Below, piece by piece: positions 29,536 through 43,032 of a stretch of 64,000 nucleotides of DNA. A program made the position numbers and the translations under genes. The DNA comes from Solea solea (Eukaryota > Chordata > Actinopteri > Pleuronectiformes > Soleidae): NCBI RefSeq assembly GCF_958295425.1, contig NC_081146.1, forward strand, positions 3,341,041 through 3,405,040. The letters run 5' to 3'. A model generated the notes under the pieces. The model saw only the letters and a list, made by a program, of their open reading frames with translations. It did not search any database and was not told where the DNA came from. Within the stretch, counting starts at the first letter, position 1, and the number at the start of each line of letters is the position of its first letter.

Positions 29536-30540
29536 TGACCACTGAATGAATCTGTAGATCCATTTGTTACGACCAGGCCTAGACCTGATCACAACAAGAC
29601 TAAGGAGACTTCCTCTTCCCAAATAAAAGACCAGCAACAAACTAACAAAACTATTTTAAAGGTTTATTAAAAACAAGCACAGAAATGCCTGCTGGCTGTG
29701 AGTGGTTCAAGGACGTCCACTGCAGCTGGGATGACCAGGTGATTAATATAGCTGTTCTCACTGTTCTATAGATGGATAAAGGTTTCTCCAAGGATTATTT
29801 ATTAAGGGCCACACGTGGGGCGCTGTCTTTCGCCTCGGGTAATACTGAGACAGAGCAAACTTCCATTTTCTCTTCCAAATCGAAAGTGTTTAGGTTTGCG
29901 ATGGCAAACTGGGTTATGGAGGAGGGAGGAGAGACCCCACCGAAAATGCAGGGTGACCTTTTGAGGGTGATGCGGGGCGTCTTTGGAAAGTGCTGTGGGT
30001 TTACACAGCAGCTGTAAAAGCGCTGCCTTGTCATGTCAGTCAGGCGGGAGTACATACACTAAACCAGCGGGAGGAAACGAGGGTGCTTTCTTGTCGCGTA
30101 GACAGAAGGTGCTTTAATCGTGTGAAGGATGTGTATGGTAAAAAATAAAAGAGAAAATGGGGGTATTTATCAGTAAAGAGGGGGGTGGTATATGAATATA
30201 GCTAAATTCCAAAAGATGGTTTTCCTTCCTGTTTGGCTGGAAGATGCCAAGCAACCATTAATGTTGTGCTGTGTGACAGACGGGGATTTTCCGGGTTTAC
30301 ACAGTATATATGGAACAACATCAGGGTGGTTTGACGTTGTTCCATATAACACATTAGACAAATAAATATTTGCACATTTAAACTGGTCTGGTCGTGCTCG
30401 CTGTGTGTGGGTGATTGCAAATCAGGTTTGACAAATGTGAATTATGTATTATTATAATAACAACAATAATAATAATGATAATAATGACACAATCTCCTTC
30501 TCAACTCCCTACCATCTGTGAATGCAAGCATTGTGCAAAC
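29536..30540. other. Intergenic upstream of THEMIS2, nothing firm
   Basis: An open frame at 29772-30017 has no recognisable domain. An AAT-rich microsatellite is at about 30448-30487. Nothing else could be assigned. Confidence 0.35.
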
Positions 30541-30550
30541 AGCTCCAGCA

Positions 30551-30558
30551 ACTTCCTC
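30551..30558 (-). promoter_or_regulatory. PU.1/ETS-like motif upstream of THEMIS2
   Basis: The minus strand reads GAGGAAGT, the PU.1-type ETS core, about 140 bp before the THEMIS2 ATG. THEMIS2 is expressed in B cells and myeloid cells, where PU.1 acts, so the site is plausible. It rests on motif and position only. Confidence 0.35.
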
Positions 30559-30691
30559 ATTCACGCTTGTGGTTTTCGACTGCCGAGGCACCCCTCCAGG
30601 CATCCACCCCCCCTCCCCCGCCCCTCTCATGCTGCACTTGTCACTTGCTCTCTGCCTGCACGTCTGATCGCAGCACGCTGAGACGACAGTG

Positions 30692-33600
30692 ATGGCAGGC
30701 AAAATCGCTTTGCCACTCCAGCAACTCATTTCATCACTGGACAATACGTGTCTGCCAAAGATCCTGCAGGTTGTCTCTGGAGTTTATTTTCAAGGTAAAC
30801 TTTGAATGTGTGTTTGTGGACTGAAACTGCAAGTGTGGGAATGAGTACAGATACAACTGGTCAATAAAGTAGCATGTCTGCTTCGTGCTGTGTCTGTATG
30901 TACAATACACTTTTTCTTTTTTCTTAATCCCAGTAATCCCAGTTGTGTGGAATGTTTTGCTGTTCTTGATTGATGTGATTTAAGTGATTAATATTATTTT
31001 CCTGTTCTGTACCATCTTTGCTCTCTTTCTCTCTCAGGGTCTGTGTATGAACTCTCTGGGAGTGAAGTTTCCTTTTCGACGGGGGATCTAATAAAGGTCA
31101 CTGGCATTGAGCTTCACTCTGTGAGCTGTAACGATGTCAGCAGCAATGAGACGTTCGAGCTCCCCATCAACCACACAGGTCGGTGTGTCTCTGCTGCACA
31201 CACCGTGAGCTCGTGAGAACTTCTGTGTTTAGTTGCTGACAAACAGTTTTGTTTTCTCAGGCCTGTTCAAGGTGGTTCCAGAGAAGATGCCGTACAGTAC
31301 ACTAGAGGAGATGTTGAGTCTGAGGCCTGTGGGCCTGGATTCCTGCCTGCCCTTCACTTTCACCAGCCGCTCCAAGATAACCATTGACAATTTCACACTG
31401 GGAGCTGGGAGGGCTTTGACTCTGCTCTGCATTGAGCATCACGAGGGTAAGGAGGACCAGGTCCGCTGCCAGATACAAGGACAACAGGAGGCCTTAGCAG
31501 AAGTGTGTATCCCGCTGTCTGCCCGAGGGGAATTCTGTGAGTGTGAGAGCGACGAGTGCTTCACCCTGCAGAAGATCCTGTCCTCCGATGACCTGCGTAC
31601 CCGAAGGTTCCGCCTCCTCAATCCCACTAAATGTGACCGGTCATTTGTCATCAGTCCCATTTACCAGGTCCACGCCCTCATGGACTGTGAGAATACTTTT
31701 ACTTTTTTTAACGTGCATTTTAAAACAAGTGTTGGTGATGATTGACGAGATTGAGTAGCGCTCAAAATTAAGAAAAATCGGAGTCACTTTAATTGCCAAG
31801 TAGTCGCTCATGTGCAAAGAATTTGCTTTGGTGTTTTGGTGGAGAAAGAACACGGTGACAAGAAAACAAGATTAAAGACTTCAATATAACATAGAATTAA
31901 TACAGAAATATATAAAAACACAAGACATGTATACAATATCAGATTAGAAAACAGCAATGCTAATACAAAAGTGAAATATGTTCCGATTCAAAAGAAGGAA
32001 ATGAGTCTGCGAAACTAAGTGTCTCAGAAAAAAGGAGGAGAACTGGAATAAGTTCACTTTCATAGGGAACAGGTCTGTCTGTGGTAACAGGTAAGAAAGG
32101 AGGCATTTGACTCCTGACGAAATGCCCATCAACCCTGAGCTTATATAATACGTCAGGTCCCGCACCAAAATAAAGACAAAATGGCTCTTTCAGTTTCACA
32201 TCAATTATATATAAAGTGCACTTCAACAAAGACATGACTAATGTGACTGTATCTCTCAGAACTTGCAGAAGAGATTTGAATAGACCGATGATGTGTGCGC
32301 TGCCAAACAGCCGAGAATAACGTCATGTATTTTACATTTATTTAATTCCTTAAAATAAAAAAAGCAAAAAAGCATGAGCAGTAACAGTCCATGTTACTCA
32401 TCAGTAGTGAACACAAACTTTAACAACTCTAATAATAATAATAATAGCAAAAGACAAACAAACATCAAACTCAGTTTCTTCAAAAGACTTTAAATTTCTT
32501 ATAAGGGCAGTACACTGAGTTCTAACAATACATTGTCAAATGTGATATTAGAATACATAATATCATTTATACCAGTCGTTAAAGCTGTGTTTGAATTTGT
32601 CTCCTCAGAAGAGACGAGAGCCTCAGTTTACAGTTGATCTTACTCATGTGTAAATGTTTTAACTTATTACAACTTATAATCAAAACTTAATGCAAGCTGT
32701 AATATCTTATTAAGACAAAGTTTTTTCTAAAGTAGATCATTTTTGTGGTGCAAGACTTGCTTGCTAATGATATTCTTTAGGCAAAAAACTATTTCCCAGA
32801 AACAAGTCTTTTTTTTTTTTACTTGAAAATGGATATTTGCAGTGTCAGCACTGCACTCAGCCCCAAATAACTCTGGATTCATAATAGCCCACGTTTCCCC
32901 TTTAAATGTAATACAGATATATAGGATTTTTAAAACTTCTCACATTGTGACTCATTTTTTAAAGATGAAAAACCAGTGCAACTAAATTCAGAGAATACAT
33001 CATAACAGGAGTAAATTTGTGCTTAATGTGTTTGATCACACCGGATATCATTTTGAATTAGTTTGAGTATCTGACTCACTTACACCTTGCTGTGCACTGT
33101 ATTCACCTAAAAAGCATCAGTTCTTCTGAATTAACAACAGACTTTGCAACAAAAGCAGTTTCTGTTCCTTTTTTTTTTAAGAGCTAGTTCAAGTAAATTA
33201 AACCTTTATATTGTTTTCATTGAAACAGAAAGTCTTCACAGGTGTTAGTTTGGCTGCAGTCCTGTCTTCAGCTGACACTTTTTTTATGTATTACTTAAAC
33301 ATTAATGTCTTGTCTCTGGCTGCTGCTCCTTTAAACAGCACAGCAGCCATTTTGATGAGTCACAGTGGCTTCCTCAGTGTCAGGGTTCATGCTGGTTCAC
33401 CATCACACTCTCCTGACAGAACAAAGCATTCTTTAATATGATAAGTAACACGTGCTTTTCCTTTTAAATCATGTCAAAAGATGACGGCAGCAGAAATGAC
33501 TTCTGTGGTTGAAAATGAACAAACTCTAAAGTAAAAGCCTGGGGAAAAAAATGTAAATGTAGCCTCGTCTCTAGGAATGACTTTATTAGAGGACTAGAGG

Positions 33601-36539
33601 AATTAAGCATGTTTGCATACATTTTTGAAATGCTCCTGGTCTCCGTCTTCTTCTCTTTCCTCTCTTTGTAAATGTGATGTTTTGTTTGTGACACCTAGTG
33701 CATGTCTCTCTATCCTGGGAGAGGGAACCCTCCTCTTTGGCCCTCCCCGAGGTTTCTCCCATTTTTCTTCTGTATAAGGGTTTTTGTGGAGTTTTTCCTC
33801 ACTCGGTGTGAGGGTCTAAGGACGGAGGGAGTCACTGCTGTACAGACTGTAATGCCTTTCAAGGCAAATTGTGTTTCAGTACAGAAATGACCCATTTTCA
33901 GGATACTTTGATTAGCATTTATACAAAGTAACTTTACTCTCAGGCTTCAAAGACTTCCTACACCCCTGACGTTCCCTAACACAGTTTCTCCCATTGTTTT
34001 TGTGCAGTGAGGAAGGATGCGCTGAAGTTTCCGTCCAGCTTAGAGGTGGATGTGATCGATGTCACAGAGCTGTGTAAAGATGTTAGTTTTGTGACCCCGC
34101 TCAGTCTGACCGAAGTCCTCTCTGAGCCGGATGAATCGTTCCCTTCAGTCGTGGAGATACAGGAACCTCCGGTGTCCCACTCTCTGTTCAAGTGCAGCTG
34201 GCTGACAGCGCTAAGCAAGAGCAAGCGACTGGTTTTCCACAAGACAGGAACCTCAGCCATGGTTCTGTTATCGAGCCTGAAGAGCCGCAAGGTGCAGCAG
34301 TACTTCCTGGTGTCTCAGCAGTACGGCGGACGTTTTCGGAGACGGCCAAGAGAGTTTCACTCCGTGTACGAGCTGTATGTCGCTTCAATCCAGACGCCAG
34401 GCCTGAGGGTCAGTGTGACGAGGAACTGCGAGGAGGTGGAGGAGGAGGGTGTGCCTGCCCTCAGTGTGGGGGAACAGCTGGAGGTTGTTCGCTGTGAAAC
34501 AATGGAGCTGCCACTTGGAATCAGCCAAGTAGGGAAGCAATCAGTAGACGCTCTATTGTGTCATCGTCTCCAAGAGCCAGATGATGGAGATGATGGAGAT
34601 GATGAGGATGATGAGGATGAGGAGGATGATGATGATTATATCAATGAAAACAAGGCCGCACAGGAAGATAAGAAAGAGGAGCTGTCTCTGCCTCTGTACA
34701 TGCAGGGTCACTTTGTGGAGGTACTCACAGACAACAAGAGGTACAAACTCAGGGATTTGGGAAAGCACTTTTGTTTGCCGCTGGATGTTAAAGTGGTGAG
34801 CCGTGACACCGGACTCGAGACTGATCCACTGGTTGGCCTAGCAGGTCTCAGAATAGAGGGGGCCATGTTAGAGCCCACCATCCAGGCCAGCTTCCCAAAC
34901 AAGCCAGACCACTGTTTTCAGATCCCAACCCAGTGGGTCTCTATGTCTGTCTCTTACACCAAGGAGCCTTTGCCGTGGCCCAGCGACGAGTCCCCTAAAT
35001 GCCACGTGGACAGAGTTACCGAGGTGACAGACTCATTCTTTTATGAATTTCGCAAACGGGGCAACACAGACGTAGCTCCTCCTCCTCGACCACCAAAGCG
35101 AAATCTGCCTTCTGTAGACCCTCATAAAAAAACATCAAAATCTCAGAAGAAATCCTCCAAGGGCATCAAATCCCACCAAAGAGCCGATGACAGTCCCAGT
35201 GCCCCAAGCAAAGAGTTGGCCAACTTGACTTTGAATACCAAAAGAAGGCCCCCAGCTCCGCCACCTCCAGTAAGTATAGCTTTCTGCTGTGTTCCCATCA
35301 TGCTACAGTTCTGTTTGGTACAGCATGATTTCTCATGGGAAATTTACACCAATTGCCAGGGAGTGATGTTTTTTCTGTCACCCAATCAGCTGACTGGATC
35401 GTACCATTTTACTCTGGTACCCCCAAGAAAAGGGCACAGTTGGGGCCAGTTACAGTATTTTGGCACTATTCCTCTTGGAAACACAAAGAAATATGTACCA
35501 TACAAACAAAACAGGAAACAGGGCCCTGGAAACAGGGCTTAATAGGTGGACCGCGGTCCAGATCCATACCCTCACACCGTCCAGATCAGTGAATTCAGTT
35601 GACAGGACATGCGAGTGAGAGATGAAGGAAGAAATAAACTGATACTCAGAGATAAGTAACTTCACATGCAGAGAAAAAAATGTATTTGCTAAATTAATTA
35701 AAACAAATTGTATTCCCTAAAATCAAACACTTAAATTGAAATGCAATCCACTACCCAATTCTTAGAATCTCTTGTGTGTAGTACAAGAACACCAAGAGTG
35801 AGAAACTAACTTTCAGGAAATATTAAACCACTTGAACCCCATGCAAATTCAAGATACTTCCATTTTCTGAAGTGAATATATTTTTAAATGCAAATGGTCT
35901 TTTTTAACTTCCTCTTATTGTGCAGGACATCCCAGAGGATCAGCCCCCACTGCTTGCTCCCCGAAAGCACTTGGCAGCAGAAATGACGACAGGTAAAGCA
36001 CCGCTGAACAACTATGTGAAAATGGAGGAAACTGTGAAGAGAGGTGAGCATCTTTACTTCATTTGTTGTTTATTTAGTTTATGTAGCACTTTTATGTTTT
36101 GTGGGGAAATCTACATGTTTGGATACATTTATATATACTGATGTGTGATGAGTGATCTAAATGTCATGACCGAAATAAATAAATATATCTTAATATGATC
36201 TATTTTAAGTTATTTGGCTTGATTTGTAGTTGTATGCGACGTCTGTTCAATTATGATTTTCTTTTCAATTCAAGCTCAGTATCAGTAAAAATAACTATAA
36301 TATAATTCATCCAATTAAAAGTATTACAGTTGACATATCAGGCATTGTTCTTTGTCTTTGCCGTCTGTTTTTTTACTGATTTGTAATCAATACAAATGTA
36401 TAAAGTGTATGCTTCCTTTCCCACAGTGCCACTGATGGAGTGCACAGCAGATGTGGACAGTGACCATGACTATGAAACCATGGATGATTCTCTGGTGGAT
36501 CTGCTGAAGAAAGCACAAGAGACTGCCTTGTACTTCTAA
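30692..36539 (+). CDS. themis2: THEMIS2, CABIT-domain signalling adaptor
   Basis: Cytosolic adaptor of B cells and macrophages that links receptor signalling to GRB2, VAV and PLCG. Exons: 30692-30794, 31038-31178, 31261-31686, 34008-35269, 35926-36043, 36427-36539. They join in phase to 720 residues (human about 640). The N-terminus MAGKIALPLQQLISSLDN leads into the first CABIT module (about 10-250). The second CABIT (about 260-550) is interrupted by an acidic tract near 415-433 ending in DDDDYINEN. A GRB2-SH3-type stretch PPPRPPKR lies near 581, a Lys/Ser-rich linker and a second RRPPAPPPP follow, and the tail contains HDYETMDD. Its place between PPP1R8 and RPA2 supports THEMIS2 over THEMIS. 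The extra length comes mainly from the acidic insert and linker. The start is the first ATG, matching the family N-terminus. Confidence 0.94.
31755..32330. repeat. LINE 3'-end-like repeat in THEMIS2 intron 3
   Basis: CTTTAATTGCCAAGTAGTCG near 31787, then CAAAGAATTTGCTTTGGTG, has the form of the antisense 3' end of teleost non-LTR elements, also seen at 27560. The rest is too decayed to assign. Confidence 0.45.
33620..33900 (+). repeat. L2-type LINE 3' UTR fragment in THEMIS2 intron 3
   Basis: TCTATCCTGGGAGAGGGAAC, then CCCGAGGTTTCTCCCATTTT, then GGGTTTTTGTGGAGTTTTTC and TGTACAGACTGTAATGCC follow the order found in 3' UTRs of teleost L2-like LINEs, comparable with 11090-11400. No ORF is left. 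Confidence 0.6.
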
Positions 36540-37616
36540 AAAATGACATTCAGAAGTTTTTCTTCCGTCTTGAATTATTTTATGATAATGTAGCTAATAA
36601 TAAGTCAAATATACAGACTTTTTTTTTAACCTACGATTTAAGTGTACATGATTTAAATGACATGCCGAAAATGATTGTTTGTATTTATTTATCAATCGCG
36701 TATCTTTGAGGTGTGTAGTTTCAGTCATCCTGAGGTGTAGATGCAGAATACTGAGGTCAAAGAAAAGCACACGTGTAGAGCAGGTGGTGATCAGTGATAA
36801 TGTTGGCAGCAGTTTTCTTCTCACACAAACAGTTGTTGTTGAGACACCATCTTAGATTTTTAAATCCAAAAAGGAAACATTTAGTCCCTTTCACCATGTG
36901 TTGATTTTATGGGGCCAAAGATTCAGCTGCAGAGTAGAGTAAATCCACATTGTATTGATTTGTTTCACTATATTTGCATTTATTCTAAAAGTCATTTCCT
37001 GTACGTGCAAACCTAACACAGAGGGTTTGATGCGAGGCCACTGTTAACCACAATGGTAACAAAATGGCAACTGCGTGTTCTCACAAGTTCATGGGTTCTG
37101 TTGTTGCTTGCAGTACCGGAAGCTCCCACTAATAAACTGAGACGTTTTTATACATCATATCAAATCCAGTTGGTTTGTTTGTGTGTTTTCATCAAGAGGA
37201 ATCTATATGGTAAAAAGATGAGGACCAGAGACGGGGATGTAGGTTGTAAGGGGAAAGGGAAGTCAGACTGTATAATCACAATATGGTCATTTGCAAAGAA
37301 GTAAAATGGTGTGAATTATAAAAATAAACTGTATACACTATCAGTCAAAGGTTTGGACACATCTTTCCATTTACTTGATTGAGGAAGTGTGTCCAAAGCT
37401 CAGACTGGTAGTGTGAATACATACATTTTTACATTTACATTTTGCCCCACTATACTAAATATAACATAAGCTCATCGATAACAGTGTTTCTAGTAAAATC
37501 CAGGGCATTCAAATATTAATATGACATTGGAAGGTTGTGTAGGAATTAAACATTAAATCAGTTAATTTTAATGCATCAAAATGTGGAAAACAAGAACTGT
37601 TATTGCTGAGAACTAA
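36540..37616. other. THEMIS2 3' UTR and intergenic spacer
   Basis: Downstream of the THEMIS2 stop. AATAAA hexamers occur at 37133-37138 and 37323-37328 on the + strand. No other gene was seen. THEMIS2 and RPA2 are convergent, their stops 1.9 kb apart. Confidence 0.4.
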
Positions 37617-37946
37617 GGCTGTCGGTGTTAACGCGTGTATTGCACTTTATCAAGGGCTGAGCAAAACAATACCTTTCAATCCATGCAGCGTCCTGCGCAT
37701 CATGTTGTTTCCACACAGCGTGTCATGTGATGGTCATGGTGTAGCACATGCAACTAAAGAAAAGGGAATACAAAGCAACTTTGGTGAAAAGACCGCGGAT
37801 CGATCACTTTGTCAGGAAGTGAAATAAATAACAAGTGAAGTAACTTTCCACGCCTTAATTAAGATACACTGGTAGGAGCTACTTTGCAATAAAATGGACT
37901 TAAAAACTGTTGAACTTTAGCAATTAATCGCTAAAGTTTGACAGCC
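37617..37946. mobile_element. hAT-like MITE (GGCTGTC ends)
   Basis: The left end GGCTGTCGGTGTTAACGCG is partly mirrored by the right end AAAGTTTGACAGCC, with a nearby AATTAATCGC block typical of a common teleost hAT-like family. There is no coding capacity. It lies between the convergent THEMIS2 and RPA2 genes. Confidence 0.6.
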
Positions 37947-38468
37947 ATAAAAACACACATCCACAGCCACATGTATAAACGTTTTAAAACAATGAAGAAT
38001 AATCATGAACTTTACACACATTCATGCTTTTTATCCTCGTATCTCACGTCTTGTTTTTTTAGAAATACTCACACAATGTGTCTCGTGGAGTCCGTGCTGC
38101 ATGGTTTTAGTTGTAATGTTGTTGTGTCGAGCCAGACAATAACGTTTTCTGATTCTGATCCTTTACAACCTTTTAATATTGTCAAAACTTACACAGACAA
38201 AAATAAGTCAAGTACATACGTTTTTCCGATTTCCTTAAAATTACAAAATGCTTTACAATGGAAAACTGAAAAAAGGACAGAGAGAAATAGCTTTAATACC
38301 CAACAACTTTGCAAAGTCTTAGACTTTGAAACGAGTAGAAAGAAAGTCAGGAATACAGAAAACACGTGGAGGGTTGACACACTGAACACGTCAGAAAGGA
38401 TGAGATTTGGTCGTCTCCTAATGACTAATGTCAGGTTTGACTCGAACGGCGACGGAAAGGTTTCACGT

Positions 38469-41400
38469 CTAATCGTCATTGTCTGTTGATTTGAAATGGT
38501 CTTCGTCGATGGTGGAGAAGATGTGACCTTCGTTGCTAAGAAATTCCACTGCTTGCCTGTTGAACACAAAGAGAAAGAGAGTGAATCCATTGCTTGCTTT
38601 GTCATTCGACAGCTTTTGAAACGGGACGTTTGTCAACCATTCCCCTCCCTCACCACAGTCCACAGAGAAAATCTTACTACACGGGAACTGCTTTGTTTTG
38701 ATTGATGATGATTTGATTGTTTGTGTCTCTTAGGGTAAATGCAATCAACAACAACTCCTGTGTGCCTTGATGTAAAAGTGTTCGTTTTCTCTATGGGCTT
38801 TAGTGTGGGGAGTGAGAGGCTTCAAAAGCAACGCACACTTTAAAGTTTTCTAGCAGAAAAGACAAGCAGTGAACATGTGCTTAAAATAAAAATAAAATAT
38901 CTGGTGTAGGTTTTGTTAGGACAGACTTTCTTTAAGTGTTTCTTCTGTTGTCCTTGTGTCTCTGCCGGCAAAGGCAACCATGTTTTGAATAAAAGAAAGC
39001 ATCCGTGTCTCCACAGACAGAGCTATATAGTGATGATAGCTACAAGACTTCTAAACCTAATTATAAAGTAGATACTGTTGAAGCCATCTTCACCAAGGAG
39101 CTGGATTGACAATTTGATGTAAGTCAGTGTGACGTTCACGTTGATAAGGGCAACAGCACATGTTTGAAAATACCAGAAAATGACAGCTCTATGAAATAAA
39201 TGTGGGGAGAAAAAAGGTGGCCAAAAAAAGACAACTTCTCTTACTTGATGACAGGCAGACTTAAGCCGCCGAGTCTCTGCCTCAGGTCCTGAATACTGAT
39301 GCCCTGAGCTTCTGGGCAGCCTCTTATCAAACTCAGCACCTTGAAAGAACAAACCATCACATGAGAACATGTGTCAAGCCACAAATAACATGTATAGAAG
39401 AAGCTTTCATGCTCTGACAACTTCTCTTTGTTAAACCACTAAGGAAGGACCAGAATGAAAACAGACAGGAAGTTAAAGACCACAAACAAAAATGATGTTT
39501 GGTAAAATGTATGCTAAGAAGAACTAAAGCAGCATATTCTATCATTATAACACTCGCTTGTCATTTATACCCCATTCTTGGGCAGCAACAACTCATTATT
39601 GATCGATTACTAATTTATTCTTTAAGTTAAAGTGTCAATATTTTCAAACATCAATTTTTATGAAGCAAATATAATATTGATTTAATAATTCAAAAATATT
39701 GTTTGGCAGCTTCCTACGGCCCGCCTACAAACAGAAAACCATGGTGCAAAGAACAAGTGTATTTTGAAACAATAAATACAATATTTTTGAATGTATAAAT
39801 TGATATTTTATTTGCTTCTTAACAGGTGTTGTTTGAAAATATTGACACAAAGAAACCATTAAAAGGGATAAAATAAGACATTTGAGAACATCCTCATTTT
39901 GAGATTTTTCAACATTAATCAATTATGAAAGTGACTGTTCAATCCCAAACCCACTTGTGCATTTATTCCCAGTTTAAATGACTCTGCGATGCAAGCGTAC
40001 TTTTATCTGCTTTGGCTGGTTGGTGATTAACAGAACCTGGTTGAACACACTCATTTCCTCTTTGGTTGTTTTCCATTATGGCTTTTATGACAGAACATTG
40101 AGAAAAACATTCATCTTCTGGCTGTTAGCATAGTCCAATAATCAATTGTGTTTTGTTTCGTGCACAATGTGAAAGGAAGGAAAGAAAGACCCTCTATTAG
40201 TTATTATTTCACTAGTGTGAAATAGTTATTCTCACCTGATTCTGACTCGCACTCAACCCGTTGTTGACCATGTCGTTAGCGCCCGTGTAGCCCCCTCCCA
40301 TCCCTCCCATGTTGCCTGTGGCCGGCCGTGACAGCGGCGTGGCATTACTGCTCACTCCTCCTGCGACTCCCACCTGAAAAGAGAAATGGAAACAGATTCT
40401 GGTAAATGTGGTACAGCACAAATGACAGACACTAGGAACTGGGAACTTTCAAAGCAAACTCTATTACTGTAAACGGTAGTATTTTAGGAATACAAGTGGT
40501 TTTCAGTCGCACATCAATGACTTATTCAGTGGTGACACGCACACAGTGGGAGCTCATGTGGGCAGCAGGCAGAAATTTACAAGCTACAATTAGAAATGTG
40601 CATTTAACTGTGTAATGTCAAGGTCACTTTACTAACTGACTGTCACAATTAAAGAAGTGACAAGTGAAACAAAACTGAAAACTGTCTGTGAGAACTAAAT
40701 ATCAGTGGCAGGTTCCTCTTGATACAAATCTGCATTATCAGCCATGTTTGTGCTTTCATCTGCAATACATGGTACGGAGCAGAATCTTAAAATAGGTTTT
40801 GAAAAACATCAACAAAACACATAAGTAAGACACAAAAAGATTAGATTGTATAATAGAACACATTCAGCTAGAAATTAAATGAAGAATTCAATAATTTGCA
40901 TGTATGGACAACTGTGACAACCCCCCCCCCCATATATGAAGCCAATACAATATATCAACACTTTTTTTAATTCCCCAGAAGCCAAGAAAGATCCACTGCA
41001 AATAGTTAATAGTTGTAAATAATAAGTAGTCGTATAAAAGTTGGTAATTTGAACAAAAGAGAAAGATAAGTTTAAAGTTGTTGTAATTGTTGGAGAGAAA
41101 AAGATTGTCAGTGTGTTCTAAAGTATTGTTATTAGATATGATTCCTGTTTGTAAGTTTATAAGTAATTGTTCTGTTGAAAAAAGTTACAAAAAAGAAAAG
41201 AAAGAAAGATATTGTAAAAGAGTATTGTTATCAAATATGAATCCTGTTAAAGGTCAACCTGTTTGGCCTGGTGCTCCCGTACCGTACCCATAAAAACCAC
41301 ATATCGGTCAACCTCTACTTTCAAGGGTTTCCTCTTTACAACAAACACCCTGTTTCTATATTGAAGAGCAAGTGACTGCTTCTCTGCCACTGTAGCCATG

Positions 41401-42965
41401 GTGACAACACCACTATTGAAATGGGTTTCCTCGAAAAGTGTTTCTCACTCGTAAATTAGTATGAGAGCGTTCTCACCATGCTCTGAGGTTTGCCGAGTGC
41501 CATGTGGGCTTGAACGACCTCCAGCATATGTGAGGTGATTTCATTCATGTCCTCGAGGGGTCTGACGCTGAATGCCACGACCGACCTGTGGTTCTGAGAC
41601 AAGACAAAGAAGAAACGCGTGTAAAGACAAAGTTCAAAGAGTAAACTGCATACTACATGTGTATACAAGCTAGAAATGTGAATAACACCTCCGAAGAACA
41701 CCAATAACAATAAACAGATTGAATTGGTAGGTGTGATAGTGAGAGTGACTGGTTGTTTGCTCTGTGATGGACTGGTGACGTGTCCAGGGTCAAATTGAAC
41801 CTTCATGTGGAGGATAAGGCGGAAGACAATGGATGGATGGACTTACAAATAACATTATAAACTGTTTTAGCAAGAAAAGCTTGCACATTGCCAATTTCTA
41901 GTAAGTTAAATTGCACTTGCAAGGGACATAAAGGTTGCCTCTGTGCGCTTAATGAGAGGATTTCAGGACCTTACATTACATTACACTCACCTGGAAGGAG
42001 CGCAGGTTTCCAGAAACTTTGACGTAGGTGCCTGGAGGCAGGACAGTGCTGTCTGTGCTGGGATCCTAAACAAATAAAAACACATACAGAATTATCTCTG
42101 ACAATATTTCAAATGGCCTTAATGTCCCTAAAGCTCTGAGCTTTCACTGAGTCAGTGATTATCTTTATATTTGGTTCAAATCTTGATCGTAATTATGTTC
42201 ATTCATTCAAGTCAAAGTGTCTCTATGAACAGAAAATCTGCTTGTGTAATTTTTTTTAAATGGACAATGTACACATTCATGCTGTGTTTGTGATCGAATG
42301 TGAATAAATAAAGTGAGTATTGTCTAATTTGTGTCAACACAAACACATTTGTAATTCAAGGTTCCCACGCCTTGGTTGACATCAAATTCAAGGACTGTTC
42401 AAGGACATTCCAGGACAAATACCCTAAAATTTAAGGACCGAATGTGCCGATTGTGATTGTCCTTGGGATCTTGGACAAAGTCAGTCTTTGTAATCGTCTT
42501 TGGTGAGACACAGATCTTGGAATTTGCATTTCTTTCATCGCTTGCTTAACTTTCGTCGCTCATTGTTCTGCATGGAATCTCACATCAACGGTGGAGAGAG
42601 AGACAGTGGACAGTGTTCACAACACCGCTAGTAATTATGACTCGACGTTTGTTCTGTGTCGGCCTAGTCTACGTACATCAAGCAACGCAGGGCATGAAAC
42701 AGTAGGTGGCGTCGCAACAAACAAGAGACACTTACCCAAATATCAACTTCACTTCTTTAAAAAATAACTAAATCACTTTCATTGACCCATGTCTATTTTC
42801 AAAAACTTTCAAGGGCCTTGATTCTTGTTTTTTCAATTCACAATTTTTAAAAGTCACAAGTTTGCTTGTTTTCTTTTTTCAACTGTGTGCAAACAAGTAG
42901 CGCTCACTACTGCTAGATATGGATGAGACAGGACACAGTAACACGACCTAACCTATATGTATATA

Positions 42966-43032
<67 letters not shown>

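Noticed and set aside
37938..38489. Long + strand open frame of 183 codons
   Set aside because: It overlaps the terminal coding exon and 3' UTR of RPA2 on the other strand, has no recognisable domain, and is AT-rich. It is a shadow frame.
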